A stretch of DNA of 46,084 nt from Blautia faecis (GCF_020554845.1 NZ_JAJCIA010000033.1:1-46084), one strand, 5' to 3'. Shown: positions 7,704-16,942, numbered from the stretch's first letter. Notes: a model not told the origin generated them from the sequence alone. Numbers and translations are program-made.

Positions 7704-7758
7704 AAAAGTGGAACATTCTGTTTATTAATTTTAAAGAATGTTCCACTTTTATTTTTTA
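7704..7758. terminator. Strong bidirectional terminator between antiporter and nuclease remnant
   Basis: A 16-bp stem AAAAGTGGAACATTCT / AGAATGTTCCACTTTT with a 14-nt AT-rich loop is followed by ATTTTTT. The complementary A-rich left side would serve the convergent minus-strand gene as well. Confidence 0.88.
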
Positions 7759-7883
7759 CTCTATTCCAAATTCTTCCATCAGATGTTGACAAAATTCTGG
7801 GTCTTTTGCTATTCTTTTACAATCTTCTATGCGATTTTCTTCTAATAATTTATCTATCAATCGTGCCATAGAACTTCTTCCCT

Positions 7884-7981
7884 CTGCTCTTCCCTCCGCT
7901 CTTCCCTCCGCAAGACCCTGGGTTCTGCCCTCAGTAAGTCCCTGGGTTCTGCCCTCAGTAAGTCCCTGGGTTCTGCCCTCT
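7884..7981. repeat. 24-bp and 12-bp tandem repeats inside the nuclease remnant
   Basis: Three 24-bp units of the form GTAAGTCCCTGGGTTCTGCC+CTCA occupy 7910-7981, the second and third nearly identical. A 12-bp unit (TCCGCTCTTCCC) repeats about twice at 7884-7907. In protein terms these give EGRTQGL(T/A) and EGRA. Such repeats are typical of the family's variable tail and are prone to slippage. Confidence 0.85.
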
Positions 7982-8051
7982 GCGAGTCCTAATTCACGTG
8001 CCGCCTCTTTTTCCATTTCCATTTCTTCCCATCTCTGCATATATCTCACAC

Positions 8052-8071
8052 TCACTTCCTCACTGGATTTG
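8052..8071. repeat. 20-bp word duplicated at 9702-9721
   Basis: TCACTTCCTCACTGGATTTG occurs here, inside the nuclease remnant, and again identically at 9702-9721 just after the alcohol dehydrogenase, in the same orientation. The second copy is not part of any gene. It may be a footprint of recombination or of another Rpn-gene fragment. Confidence 0.7.
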
Positions 8072-8352
8072 ATACTGCATATACGCTTCTGCATCTTATG
8101 TATTCTTTCGCTTTTACAGCCATCTGCCATGTCCTGAGTGGTATGTTCAATATAATGAAGCAATTCTACCAGCTCCGGACTTACTTCATCTGTCAGTTCT
8201 CCTTTTATTATATAGTTTTCTATATTGGAAGTAAAGAATAACTGTGCACCGTTTTTCTGTTTTTCCTCTATAACCATACCTTACAAAATCACAGCTTAAA
8301 AGTAAAGTTTTATCGTTCGAAAAATTATCCCATAAAATTACAAAATCCGCTC

Positions 8353-8381
8353 TGGTCATTTACATTTCCAGCATATATAAT
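8353..8381 (+). promoter_or_regulatory. Promoter of the alcohol dehydrogenase gene
   Basis: The -35 box TGGTCA (8353-8358), a 17-bp spacer and a perfect -10 box TATAAT (8376-8381) lie about 85 bp upstream of the start codon. Confidence 0.65.
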
Positions 8382-8465
8382 GATGTCAGATGCATAAGAC
8401 CGCTCACAGAACACTTTTTGCAAAGAATCGCAAATTTATTTTCATATTTTACGGAGGCATTTCCC

Positions 8466-9662
8466 ATGATAAATTTTGATTTTTACACTCCTACCAGAGT
8501 TCTTTTCGGTGCAGACCGGGAAAACGAGGCTGGCAAACAGGTTGCCGCATTTGGTGGGCATAAAGTTATGATCATTTATGGAAAAAAAGGAGGACATGTT
8601 GAATCATCAGGACTATTGGAACGTGTACATCAGAGCCTGAATGGAGCCGGACTTTCCTATATAGACTTTAGTGGCGTGGTTCCCAATCCTCGCCTTTCCC
8701 TGGTAAAAGAAGGGATCCGCATTGGACGGTCGGAAGGTGTTGACTTCCTTCTGCCAATTGGAGGCGGCAGCGTAATTGATACAGCAAAGGGAATCGGTTA
8801 CGGAATCGCCAATGATTTTGAAATAGAAGATCTGCTTTACGGTCGTGTAAAAACAGATAAAAATCTGCCAATCGGTGTTATCCTTACAATTGCAGCTGCC
8901 GGTTCTGAGATGTCTTCCTCCATGGTTCTCACCATTGAAGACGGTATGATGAAACGTTCCTATGGGCACGACTGCTCACGCCCCAGATTTGCTATTATGA
9001 ATCCTGAGCTGACTTACAGCCTTCCGGCGTATCAGACAGCCAGCGGCGCAGCTGATATTATGATGCACACTATGGAGCGTTATTTTACCCCTACAGACAC
9101 AGATACCAGCCTTACTGACCGGATTGCAGAGGGACTGATGCTTTCCGTTCGTGATGCCGCCCAGGTTGCTGTAAAAGACCCTGAGAACTATGACGCCCGG
9201 GCTACTCTCATGTGGGCCGGAAGCCTTTCCCATAACGGTCTGACTGGTGCCGGACGGGTATCTGATTTTGCCACACACAAGATTGAGCATGAACTCGGCG
9301 GTATGTTTGATGTAGCTCACGGAGCCGGACTTGCAGCTGTCTGGGGAAGCTGGGCGAGATATGTGTATAAGACAAATCCGGGAAGGTTTGCACAGTTTGG
9401 TGAGAAGGTTTTCGGAATTGATGCTTCCCAGACCAGCGATTCTGATATTACGGATACTGTTCTCGCATCCATCATTGCCTGGGAGACCTGGTGCCACTCT
9501 ATAGGCATGCCAACCACCCTTACTGAACTTGGCATTTATCCAACCGATGCCCAAATCGAGGAAATGGCTGAGAAATGCGTTTTCGGCAGAAACGGACACA
9601 TTGGCTTCTTCCAGCCGTTGACGAAAGAAGATATTGTGGCAATCCTGCAAATGGCGAAATAA
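8466..9662 (+). CDS. Iron-containing alcohol dehydrogenase (butanol dehydrogenase type)
   Basis: A 398-residue group III alcohol dehydrogenase. The nucleotide-binding motif GGGSVIDTAKG lies at about 98-108. The four expected metal ligands are present with family spacing: D197 and H201 (GAADIMMHTMERYF), H271 (ATHKIEH) and H285 (DVAHGAGL). The best resemblance is to the BdhA/YugJ-type NAD(P)H-dependent butanol dehydrogenases, which reduce aldehydes to alcohols in fermentation. I place the start at the ATG at 8466, eight bases after GGAGG; an upstream in-frame ATG has no site. It is monocistronic. Physiological substrates cannot be read from the sequence. Confidence 0.88.
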   Translation: MINFDFYTPTRVLFGADRENEAGKQVAAFGGHKVMIIYGKKGGHVESSGLLERVHQSLNGAGLSYIDFSGVVPNPRLSLVKEGIRIGRSEGVDFLLPIGGGSVIDTAKGIGYGIANDFEIEDLLYGRVKTDKNLPIGVILTIAAAGSEMSSSMVLTIEDGMMKRSYGHDCSRPRFAIMNPELTYSLPAYQTASGAADIMMHTMERYFTPTDTDTSLTDRIAEGLMLSVRDAAQVAVKDPENYDARATLMWAGSLSHNGLTGAGRVSDFATHKIEHELGGMFDVAHGAGLAAVWGSWARYVYKTNPGRFAQFGEKVFGIDASQTSDSDITDTVLASIIAWETWCHSIGMPTTLTELGIYPTDAQIEEMAEKCVFGRNGHIGFFQPLTKEDIVAILQMAK

Positions 9663-9728
9663 CACCAGCCTGACTCGAAACACAGCATAGAAAAAGAGCA
9701 TTCACTTCCTCACTGGATTTGTCATTTC

Positions 9729-10724
9729 TTATTTCTGTGCCACCGCTTCGCCCAGTCGGTTATAAATTGTTTTCGCGTCCAGAATGTGCGGCACTCCCGT
9801 AGCGTCCGCCGCGGCGCCTGCAGTTACCAGAATGTACTCCCTGCCATATATCTGTGCAAAGCTTGCCAGACAATGCCCTGCCTCAGAGGTATACCCGGTT
9901 TTGCCACCCAGAATTTCCCCGCCGGTTACCGATGTATCCGACATATTTTTAAACATGGTACTGTAATAGGTAATTCCATCCGGATGTACATTGGTAGCTG
10001 GCGTAGAATGGAAATGGCTTTCTGCCACTTCACGGAAAGTATCATTATGTAACGCATACTTAAGCAGCAGCGCAATATCATATGCTGTACTATAATGCTC
10101 TGGATCATGTAAGCCAGTACAATCCATAAAATGGGTATCCTTCATCCCAATGGACTTGGCCTTCTTATTCATCTTTTCCACAAATGCTTCTTCTGAGCCG
10201 GATGCTTCATCTGCCAAAGCCAGACAACATTCTGCTCCGGAAGGCAGCATTACGCCGTAGACCAGATCACGCACTCTCACGCTCTCCCCTGGCTGAAAGC
10301 CTGCCTGTGTGGCATCCTGTCCATCCAGAGCATAAAAAATATTCTCACTTAAAGTAATCTCATGATCCAGATCTGAAAATGCTTCCAGCGCCACAATTGC
10401 AGTCATGATCTTCGTCATGGACGCCGGATAAATCTGCTCTTTTCCATTCAAGTCACCAATAACTATTCCACTCTTCACATCCATTAGAACTATATTAGAA
10501 CTATTTACTCCCGTCACATCCAGTTCCTTCACAGGCGGTCTGTCGAATCGTCCGAAAAAGCCTGAAATTTTCGTTTCCAGTCCTCTGTTCCAACAAAACG
10601 CAAAAGCCAACACTGCCAGAATCAAAACTTCCACCAGCGCACTAATCAAAACCCGACGTCTCTGTTTCTTTCTACGAATTCTCCTCTTCCGCTCCATCTG
10701 CGCCCGTTTGCTTCGCTCATCCAT
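9729..10724 (-). CDS. Membrane-anchored D-alanyl-D-alanine carboxypeptidase (peptidase S11)
   Basis: A 331-residue S11-family penicillin-binding protein that trims the terminal D-Ala from peptidoglycan stem peptides. It begins with a very basic cytoplasmic stretch (RKRRIRRKKQRRR) and one membrane helix (about 25-44), so it is a type II anchored protein, not a secreted one with a C-terminal amphipathic anchor. The catalytic motifs are SMTK (nucleophile S102, K105) and KTG (275-277). The SxN motif reads SGA (162-164), with alanine in place of asparagine, a variant that could affect activity or mark a subfamily. The usual C-terminal PBP5-like domain is absent. It is convergent with the alcohol dehydrogenase gene and shows no operon partners. 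Confidence 0.85.
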   Translation of the reverse strand: MDERSKRAQMERKRRIRRKKQRRRVLISALVEVLILAVLAFAFCWNRGLETKISGFFGRFDRPPVKELDVTGVNSSNIVLMDVKSGIVIGDLNGKEQIYPASMTKIMTAIVALEAFSDLDHEITLSENIFYALDGQDATQAGFQPGESVRVRDLVYGVMLPSGAECCLALADEASGSEEAFVEKMNKKAKSIGMKDTHFMDCTGLHDPEHYSTAYDIALLLKYALHNDTFREVAESHFHSTPATNVHPDGITYYSTMFKNMSDTSVTGGEILGGKTGYTSEAGHCLASFAQIYGREYILVTAGAAADATGVPHILDAKTIYNRLGEAVAQK

Positions 10725-10900
10725 TTAGACTCTCCTTCCATTTTCCACTGCTTTTATACGCTCTTCTTGCTTTCGTCTATTTCTATACTCTGCCACAGCA
10801 AAGCACCATCTTTCACCTCAAGCTCCATCCCAGATTTTCTTTTTGTATCGCTGGTATTTTCCATACTACCACATCTCTCTTTATAATTTCTATAAAAATG

Positions 10901-10940
10901 AAAAAAATAAGAGCAAAGTACACATACGCATACCTTGCTC
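10901..10940 (-). terminator. Terminator of the sugar-importer/GH3 operon
   Basis: On the minus strand, GAGCAAGGTA / TACTTTGCTC form a 10-bp stem (one G-T pair) around a 10-nt loop, followed by TTATTTTTTT. A second palindrome, GCGAATATTCGC, lies between it and the GH3 stop codon. The rest of the 10725-10978 gap holds nothing I recognise. Confidence 0.8.
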
Positions 10941-10978
10941 AGTCCTTTTAGTCAAGCGAATATTCGCAATCCGCTTCA

Positions 10979-13486
10979 CTACTCGCTCATAACCAAATAA
11001 CTGCTTCGCAGTTTATCAATTAGTTTCAAGACCCTTCTGGCACAAATACGAATTTCTTCTTCTGAAAGCTCCCCGCTTCTGTAACCATCCAGAATACTTT
11101 TATGATCATTCTCACTTCCCGGCATGATAATATCATTTCCGGCAGCTGTGCACTTCCATGGAATACTTCCATCCTTGGGTTCCGTAGTATTCCAGTCCGA
11201 CATGATCACGCCCTCAAATCCCCACTCATCACGCACAATTCTGGTACACAGATCCTTGCTGTTTGCGGCATGTACCCCATTTACCAGATTATAGGAGGAC
11301 ATAATTGCCACAGGTTTACTCTCCTTTATGGCAATCTCAAATCCACGACAATAAATCTCACGAAGAGCCCTTTCAGAAAGATGAACATCTACTCCCATAC
11401 GATTATCTTCCTGATTATTGCATGCAAAATGCTTAATCGTTACCCCGCATCCTGCTTTACTCTGAACCCCTTTGGTAACTGCTGCTGCCAGACTTCCTGC
11501 AAGCAGCGGGTCCTCTGAATAGTATTCAAAGTTTCGTCCGCACAGGGGATTTCTGTGAATATTCATTCCCGGTGCCAACCAGAGATTGACGCCAAATTTC
11601 TCCATTTCCTCAGCTATCATTTCTCCAAACTCTTTCAACAGCTGCCGATTCCAGGACTGCGCCAAAGCTGTACCAACCGGAAAAGCAGTACAGTACTGAT
11701 AATACGTATCTGCATTTTGGTGAGGCTTTTCTGTTACCAGAAATCCATTTTCCAAAGAACCAAGAACACCGATTCCATAAACAGAATCATTCTCGCGATT
11801 TACCTCATAACTTCTTTGCAGTCTGATACCAGCTGGTCCGTCTGCCATGATCAATACCGGAACTCCATATTTTTCATAAAGAGCTTCTGAAGTTTCGCCA
11901 GCTGAACCAGGCACTTTAATCCCTGCTGCTCCAAGATTGCTGCTAATACCACCAGTATTTCCGTATAAAAGTGGGATCAATTCTTCTACAGGCAGCTCTT
12001 CTGCCAGAATTTCCAGCGAGTTTCCCATGGCCAGAGACTCTCGGTCAACATTTCCAGCCTTTTGTTTTCTCTGCAATGCTTCAAACTGTATGGTGGGAAA
12101 ATCAGCATTTCTACTTTTCTCCAGCTGCTTTTCTGCAGCCTTTACATTCTTCGAAGCTTCCATTTTTTCAGATAATTCAACCAACGCCTCCAGTTTCTGC
12201 GTCTGCTCCAGAACTACATCCTGGTTCACATTTATAAAAGCCTCCAGCTTCAGATTGGCTGAATTATTTCCAATCCAGAGACCATACTTTCCTGTTTCCA
12301 CGATCCAGGCATTTGCATCCTCAAAAAAGCTTGCAATAGTTTTTCCATCAAACAGGATCTTTAACTCCTGTTTTTCTCCCGGCTTTAATACATTTGTCTT
12401 TGCATATCCAACCAGGCGATGGTATTCTTTCTCTATCCTGCCCCGGGGAAGTGATACATACACCTGTACAACTTCTCTTCCTGCAAAAGTATTTCCAATA
12501 TTCTCTACAGATACATTTACTGCAATCTTATCCTTGTCAATTTCAATACTGCAAAACTGAATCTTAAAATCTGTATAAGAAAGACCGAAGCCAAAAGGAA
12601 AAAGTGGCTTTACACCAAAACTGTCGAAATACCGATAGCCCACATAAATTCCTTCTTTATATTCTTCCAATTCCAGATTTCCATTCAGATAACTAAAATT
12701 CTCTGCAAATGGCACATCCGCATATTTTTTTGCCCAGGTTGTTGTAAGCTTTCCGCTTGGAACAGCTTCTCCAAGAAGGATCCTTGCAACCGCACGTCCC
12801 CCCTCCTGTCCAAGCTGGGAAATATTGAGGATACCTTTTATCCACTGCGCTTTTTCCAGAATATCTGTAAGCTCCACAGGACCACCGGCATTTATAAGCA
12901 GAACAATAGGCACACTTCTGCTGTTTAGAAAAAGAATATCTTTCTCTTCTCGTTCACTAAGATAATAGTCACCTTTTTCAAGACGACGATCTTTTCCTTC
13001 ACCAGAAATACGGCTGATTACATAAACAACAATTTCAGCTTCCTGGATATCCATTTCAGAAACAGGACGCCCCTCCGGCATGATAAATGGATTGGATGCA
13101 TAGGCATCAAAAGGATTATTTACATGCTTTGCTTCTTCAAGAATTTTCTCTTTCCATATAAGTCTTGCTTTCTGATAGCGATGTTCATAATCATCCAGCC
13201 AGTCCCTGCTGGTGATCCGAATTCCGGATTCTTCCATTCCTTCGTAAATGGTAATATTCTGCCTGTTATTTACATCTCCGGAACCAATCCCCCCTTTTAC
13301 AGTTTTATCCGCACCGATGCCCAGAAGGGCAACCGATGCAGATAATGAAATGGGAAGAATATTTTCATTTTTCAATAGAACAATGCCTTCCTCTGCCGCT
13401 TTTTCTGCAAAAGAGCTATGCTTTTTCTCGCAGACAGATATTTCCGGATTCAAAGTCCCACTGTGCTTAAACTGTGTAAACGCCAT
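10979..13486 (-). CDS. GH3 beta-glucosidase with reversed domain order
   Basis: An 835-residue glycoside hydrolase family 3 enzyme. The two catalytic-core domains are swapped. The (alpha/beta)6 GH3 C-type domain comes first (about 25-300, AEEGIVLLKNENILPI and GLSYTDF), then a fibronectin-III-like domain (about 310-410), then a linker. The TIM-barrel GH3 N-type domain comes last (about 490-835). The nucleophile is D764 in GVIMSDWNTT, and KHFACNNQE supplies the Lys-His substrate site. This order is known from beta-glucosidases of Butyrivibrio and Ruminococcus. There is no signal peptide, so it acts in the cytoplasm on imported oligosaccharides. The start overlaps the permease stop codon by one base (TAATG), implying coupled translation. 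It is the last gene of the importer operon. Confidence 0.92.
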   Translation of the reverse strand: MAFTQFKHSGTLNPEISVCEKKHSSFAEKAAEEGIVLLKNENILPISLSASVALLGIGADKTVKGGIGSGDVNNRQNITIYEGMEESGIRITSRDWLDDYEHRYQKARLIWKEKILEEAKHVNNPFDAYASNPFIMPEGRPVSEMDIQEAEIVVYVISRISGEGKDRRLEKGDYYLSEREEKDILFLNSRSVPIVLLINAGGPVELTDILEKAQWIKGILNISQLGQEGGRAVARILLGEAVPSGKLTTTWAKKYADVPFAENFSYLNGNLELEEYKEGIYVGYRYFDSFGVKPLFPFGFGLSYTDFKIQFCSIEIDKDKIAVNVSVENIGNTFAGREVVQVYVSLPRGRIEKEYHRLVGYAKTNVLKPGEKQELKILFDGKTIASFFEDANAWIVETGKYGLWIGNNSANLKLEAFINVNQDVVLEQTQKLEALVELSEKMEASKNVKAAEKQLEKSRNADFPTIQFEALQRKQKAGNVDRESLAMGNSLEILAEELPVEELIPLLYGNTGGISSNLGAAGIKVPGSAGETSEALYEKYGVPVLIMADGPAGIRLQRSYEVNRENDSVYGIGVLGSLENGFLVTEKPHQNADTYYQYCTAFPVGTALAQSWNRQLLKEFGEMIAEEMEKFGVNLWLAPGMNIHRNPLCGRNFEYYSEDPLLAGSLAAAVTKGVQSKAGCGVTIKHFACNNQEDNRMGVDVHLSERALREIYCRGFEIAIKESKPVAIMSSYNLVNGVHAANSKDLCTRIVRDEWGFEGVIMSDWNTTEPKDGSIPWKCTAAGNDIIMPGSENDHKSILDGYRSGELSEEEIRICARRVLKLIDKLRSSYLVMSE

Positions 13487-14331
13487 TACTCTTTGACACC
13501 ACCAAGGGTAACACCTGCAATAATATACTTGGAAAGAAGCAGGTACACAACAATGATCGGCACGATCGCAACTGTGATCATCATGTAAATTTTACCCATA
13601 TCAAAATTCATATAATCAGCACCACGAAGAGTAGCGATCAGAATCGGCACCGTCATTTTACTCTTGGACTGGATGATCAGGGCCGGTACAAAGTAGTTGT
13701 TCCAGGAACCAACAAATGTAAAAATCGCCTGAACTGCAATTGCAGGCTTCATAATTGGAATCACAATGCGATTAAAGGTATGGAATTCTCCGGAACCATC
13801 GATTCTGGCAGCCTCCACAAGAGAAAGCGGCAGAGACGACTGCAGATAACTGTACATAAAATAAAATACAGCTGGAGATGCAATGGAGGGAATGATCAGC
13901 GGCAGAAGGGAATCATATAATCCCATCTTCGTAACCAGACGAAGGAATCCCATTGCAGTAACCTGCGTTGGCATTACAAGAATTGCCATGATAAATGTAA
14001 AAGCAACCTTTCTTGCCTTAAACTCATAAGCATAAAGACCATATGCCGTAAGGGATGAAAAATATGTACAAAGTGCGGCACTACAGGAAGATACGATCAC
14101 ACTGTTCAAAATTCCCCGAAACATTGGAAAGCTTCCGTCGTTTGCCACGTTTTTCAGATTCTCAAGGAAATATTTTCCTGGAAGTGCTGAGAAACCTTTC
14201 TGCAGATCCCCATGAGATCTGGTTGCATTAATTATCAATACGTAAAAGAAGAACAGGCACATAAAAGACAGAAGAATCAGTACGATATGTGCGAAAACTG
14301 TTCTGAATTGGCTTCCTGCTTTCTTCTTCAT
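13486..14331 (-). CDS. Carbohydrate ABC transporter permease (MalG type)
   Basis: A 281-residue inner-membrane component of a CUT1-class sugar importer, with six predicted helices. The cytoplasmic EAA loop is visible as EAARIDGSGEFHTFNRIVIPIMKP (shown here only to mark about residues 176-199) and is the docking site for the ATPase. It overlaps the upstream permease gene by 4 bp (ATGA) and the GH3 gene by 1 bp, so the three are one transcript. No ATPase gene is in the cluster; clostridia often supply a shared MsmK-type ATPase from elsewhere. Confidence 0.9.
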   Translation of the reverse strand: MKKKAGSQFRTVFAHIVLILLSFMCLFFFYVLIINATRSHGDLQKGFSALPGKYFLENLKNVANDGSFPMFRGILNSVIVSSCSAALCTYFSSLTAYGLYAYEFKARKVAFTFIMAILVMPTQVTAMGFLRLVTKMGLYDSLLPLIIPSIASPAVFYFMYSYLQSSLPLSLVEAARIDGSGEFHTFNRIVIPIMKPAIAVQAIFTFVGSWNNYFVPALIIQSKSKMTVPILIATLRGADYMNFDMGKIYMMITVAIVPIIVVYLLLSKYIIAGVTLGGVKE

Positions 14332-15290
14332 CTTCTTAATCTTCTCCTTTCTTCCTTAGCACGTTTTTTTGCAGCCTTTTTGGAACCATCCGGATCATTA
14401 TCATTGGTCATGCGATATACGATGAAGCATAAAATACCACTGATAATAAACAGGTAAACAGATAATGCACCAGCCATACCATAGTTCTTACTCTTCAGAT
14501 GACTGTTCAGGAACATGATCAGCGTCATAGACGTTCTATCTGGATTACCCTGTCCATTTGTCAGGATCTGTGGTACATCAAACATCTGAAGACCACCAAT
14601 TATAGATGTGATCAATGTATATGCAAGAATCGGTCTGATCAGCGGCAATGTAATATAATAGAAACGTTGAATACTATTGCAGCCATCCAGGTCAGAAGCC
14701 TCAAAAATATCCATACTGATACCCATAACAGCCGCCATCAGCATAATCGTTGTATTTCCAAACCACATAAGGAAGTTCATAAAGCCAATTAATGATCTTG
14801 TTCCAACTACAGATCCCATAAAATCAATAGGGTCTTTAATCCATCCAAGAGACATCAGAATAGAATTTATTGGTCCGTTTGTAGAAAACATAGTAAAAAA
14901 TAAAAGTGCAAATGCAGATGCCATAATCAGGTTCGGCAGATATATTACCACTTTAAAAAACTGTTTTCCTCTTATTTTCAAACGGGCATCTGTAAACCAG
15001 GCTGCCAGAACTAACGCAACCACAATCTGCGGCACAAATCCGATCAGCCACAGAATCAATGTGTTTGCTCCATATTTAAACATATCGGATTTCAGCAGAC
15101 TGATGTAATTTGCCATTCCAATAAAATTGGGTCCGATTTCTTTAATTCCAGAACGGAAATATTCAAAAAAGCTGTAACGGACCGTATCAACCAATGGAAT
15201 CAAAGAAAAAATCAAATAGATTATAAAAAAAGGAAGGATAAACAGGTAGCCCCATTTTCCATAATTAATGCTTTTCTTGTTTTTCTTCAT
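14328..15290 (-). CDS. Carbohydrate ABC transporter permease (MalF type)
   Basis: A 320-residue CUT1 permease with six predicted helices and an EAA loop around EASDLDGCNSIQRFYYITLP. It ends in a basic tail (KKAAKKRAKEERRRLRR). It starts after AAAGGAG and sits 163 bp downstream of the binding-protein gene in the same direction. It pairs with the MalG-type subunit that overlaps it by 4 bp. Confidence 0.9.
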   Translation of the reverse strand: MKKNKKSINYGKWGYLFILPFFIIYLIFSLIPLVDTVRYSFFEYFRSGIKEIGPNFIGMANYISLLKSDMFKYGANTLILWLIGFVPQIVVALVLAAWFTDARLKIRGKQFFKVVIYLPNLIMASAFALLFFTMFSTNGPINSILMSLGWIKDPIDFMGSVVGTRSLIGFMNFLMWFGNTTIMLMAAVMGISMDIFEASDLDGCNSIQRFYYITLPLIRPILAYTLITSIIGGLQMFDVPQILTNGQGNPDRTSMTLIMFLNSHLKSKNYGMAGALSVYLFIISGILCFIVYRMTNDNDPDGSKKAAKKRAKEERRRLRR

Positions 15291-15453
15291 AACAGTTCTC
15301 CTTTACACACATCTTACAGAACAGGAGAGAATCCTATGTTACAGGATCCTCTCCACGTTCCTTATACCAATTTTCAAACGTCACATGGACATTATTTTTT
15401 TAATAGTATTCTGCAAGATGTTTTTGCAAACAAAATCCTCAGAACTATCTACA

Positions 15454-16821
15454 TTATTCCGGCCATTTAACCTCAGAGATCTCAGGATAACGCTCTTTAA
15501 TAGCAGTCTCAAAGTTTGCCTTTGCTTTATCAAAGTCAACATTTCCCTGGAAATAATCACTGAAGGAGTTCTGGATAAGCTCTACACATCCCTGATCATA
15601 TGCAGAAAGCGGTGCAATCTTAATGTTCTCTGCAACAGGTGCAAAATATGCAAATGGGTTCTGTCCGCCAAGGAACTCAGAAGAGAAGTTTGCATCATCT
15701 GTAGCAGCCTCTGCCATACCACTCTTTGTATTTGTGAAGTCTGAATAATCCTTAGAAATCTTTAACAGGTTGTCTTTGTCTGCAGTCATAGCAAGGATAA
15801 TGTCTTTTGCATGCTCTGGATTATCAGTACCTGTTGCTGCATGAATATAAGAACCGCCCCAATTGTATTCCTGCGGAGGATTTGTAACTGCCCATGAGCC
15901 TGCATCGCCATCCCAGTTTGGACTTAATGTAAAGTCGATTCCCCATGCCGGAAACAGGAATGCAAATACTTTTGACTGGGAGCCCATAGCTTTGTTCCAG
16001 TCATCGTTCCACTGTCCTTTTACAGTAGGGTTAAGGAAACCTGCATCCAGCCACTCTTTTGAATCATTTACCCAATCCATAATCTTCTGGTCAACTGTAA
16101 TGGTTGTCTCACCAGGCTGTACCCAGGACTGTGCGATGCTGTTTCCATATAAACGGAAGGTGTCTGCATAAGAAGAAAATGTGTAGTAACCTTTCTCCTT
16201 CAGTTGAGCAGCAGTCTCTTTCATTGTATCCCAGTCTTTTACTTTCTCGCCTACTTCTGTCGGATCATCTGTTCCAAAAACTTCTTTTGCAATATCACGA
16301 CGGTATACCAGGGTTCCTGGGCAGCACTGCCATGTAGAACCTCTCTGTACTCCGTCAGAGTCAGAAGCAGTTGTTCTTGTGAAATCGTACTGATCTGCAA
16401 GATCTGTATCCGGGTCAATTCCAAGATCTGTAAGCGGCATTGCTACATCTGCATCTTTGTCTGTATATTTGAAAACATAATCGGTCTCAGTTAAGAAAAT
16501 ATCTACTTTATCATCATCAGATGCATCAGCCTGATTCAGAAGCGCCTCATCAAGCTTCTGCTGGTAAACACCATCCTGGTTTGGGTTGATGATCCAATGG
16601 ATCTCAGTTCCGTCTTTTAAGGTTGTAACAGTTCCATCGCTGGAAGTGGACTCAACTTCTGGATAAATAGCCTCCAGACGTGTACGGAACTCATCGTTCC
16701 AGGAATAGATGTTAATAACCTTTCCCTCTTCTCCTTCTGCATGTGCTACGGTTGCTGTTGCAGCCATACCGGTAACTGCCATAACAGCTGTAAGTAACAT
16801 AGATACTGCTCTCTTCTTCAT
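15454..16821 (-). CDS. Sugar ABC transporter substrate-binding protein, no lipobox
   Basis: A 455-residue family 1 extracellular solute-binding protein and first gene of the importer operon. It has a signal peptide (1-28) ending in VAHAEG, a signal peptidase I site. There is no cysteine in the signal region, so it is not a lipoprotein, although Gram-positive binding proteins usually are. The mature part has the two-lobed SBP pattern (VINIYSWNDEF at the start, LFPAWGIDF and several Trp in the cleft region suited to sugar stacking). The operon content (GH3, GH94 enzymes under a shared operator) points to a beta-gluco-oligosaccharide ligand. Sophoro-, cello- and laminari-oligosaccharides are all possible. 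Confidence 0.87.
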   Translation of the reverse strand: MKKRAVSMLLTAVMAVTGMAATATVAHAEGEEGKVINIYSWNDEFRTRLEAIYPEVESTSSDGTVTTLKDGTEIHWIINPNQDGVYQQKLDEALLNQADASDDDKVDIFLTETDYVFKYTDKDADVAMPLTDLGIDPDTDLADQYDFTRTTASDSDGVQRGSTWQCCPGTLVYRRDIAKEVFGTDDPTEVGEKVKDWDTMKETAAQLKEKGYYTFSSYADTFRLYGNSIAQSWVQPGETTITVDQKIMDWVNDSKEWLDAGFLNPTVKGQWNDDWNKAMGSQSKVFAFLFPAWGIDFTLSPNWDGDAGSWAVTNPPQEYNWGGSYIHAATGTDNPEHAKDIILAMTADKDNLLKISKDYSDFTNTKSGMAEAATDDANFSSEFLGGQNPFAYFAPVAENIKIAPLSAYDQGCVELIQNSFSDYFQGNVDFDKAKANFETAIKERYPEISEVKWPE

Positions 16822-16901
16822 ATAAAAGATCCTCCTTTTTTGAGCATTTTCTTAATGCTGTATCTCTTTGGTGCAATAAATATACCATTTTTATTTTTGA
16901 C

Positions 16902-16942
16902 ATTATATTATTTCTCTTAACAAAATATCAGATTCATGTCAT
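16902..16942 (-). promoter_or_regulatory. Promoter of the sugar operon with a shared 21-bp operator
   Basis: On the minus strand a perfect TATAAT (16902-16907) has a poor -35 (TGATAT, 16925-16930) at 17-bp spacing, as in activator-dependent promoters. A 21-bp element at 16922-16942 covers the -35. It matches 17 of 21 positions of the element at 23421-23441 in the GH94 promoter, including AAAATATCA on the plus strand and ATG-CAT. The AraC protein encoded next door is the obvious binding partner (inferred). Confidence 0.68.

Larger units (their letters stand above)
7756..8277 (-). pseudogene. 5'-truncated Rpn-type nuclease/transposase family gene
   Basis: The 173-residue frame matches only the C-terminal part of Rpn-family proteins (PD-(D/E)XK recombination-promoting nuclease/putative transposase). 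It has a helical segment ending in a VSVRYMQRWEEMEMEKE stretch, a run of EGRTQGL/EGRAEGR repeats (about 98-135), and the usual short C-terminal helices. Full proteins of this family are close to 300 residues, with the nuclease motifs in the N-terminal half, which is missing here. The apparent ATG has no good ribosome binding site. I therefore call it a remnant. The repeat tract is encoded by 24-bp and 12-bp tandem DNA units, listed separately. Sequence left of it on the strand shows no continuing frame. Confidence 0.7.

Noticed and set aside
7910..7981. Regular repeats that might be a CRISPR array
   Set aside because: The 24-bp units are directly adjacent without spacers and encode EGRTQGL repeats in frame; no cas genes are present.
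8976..9701. A 241-codon frame opposite the alcohol dehydrogenase
   Set aside because: Antisense shadow of a gene with intact catalytic residues.
3124..15540. Shared KANFETA residues near the C-termini of the beta-helix protein and the sugar-binding protein
   Set aside because: A short coincidence in otherwise unrelated proteins.
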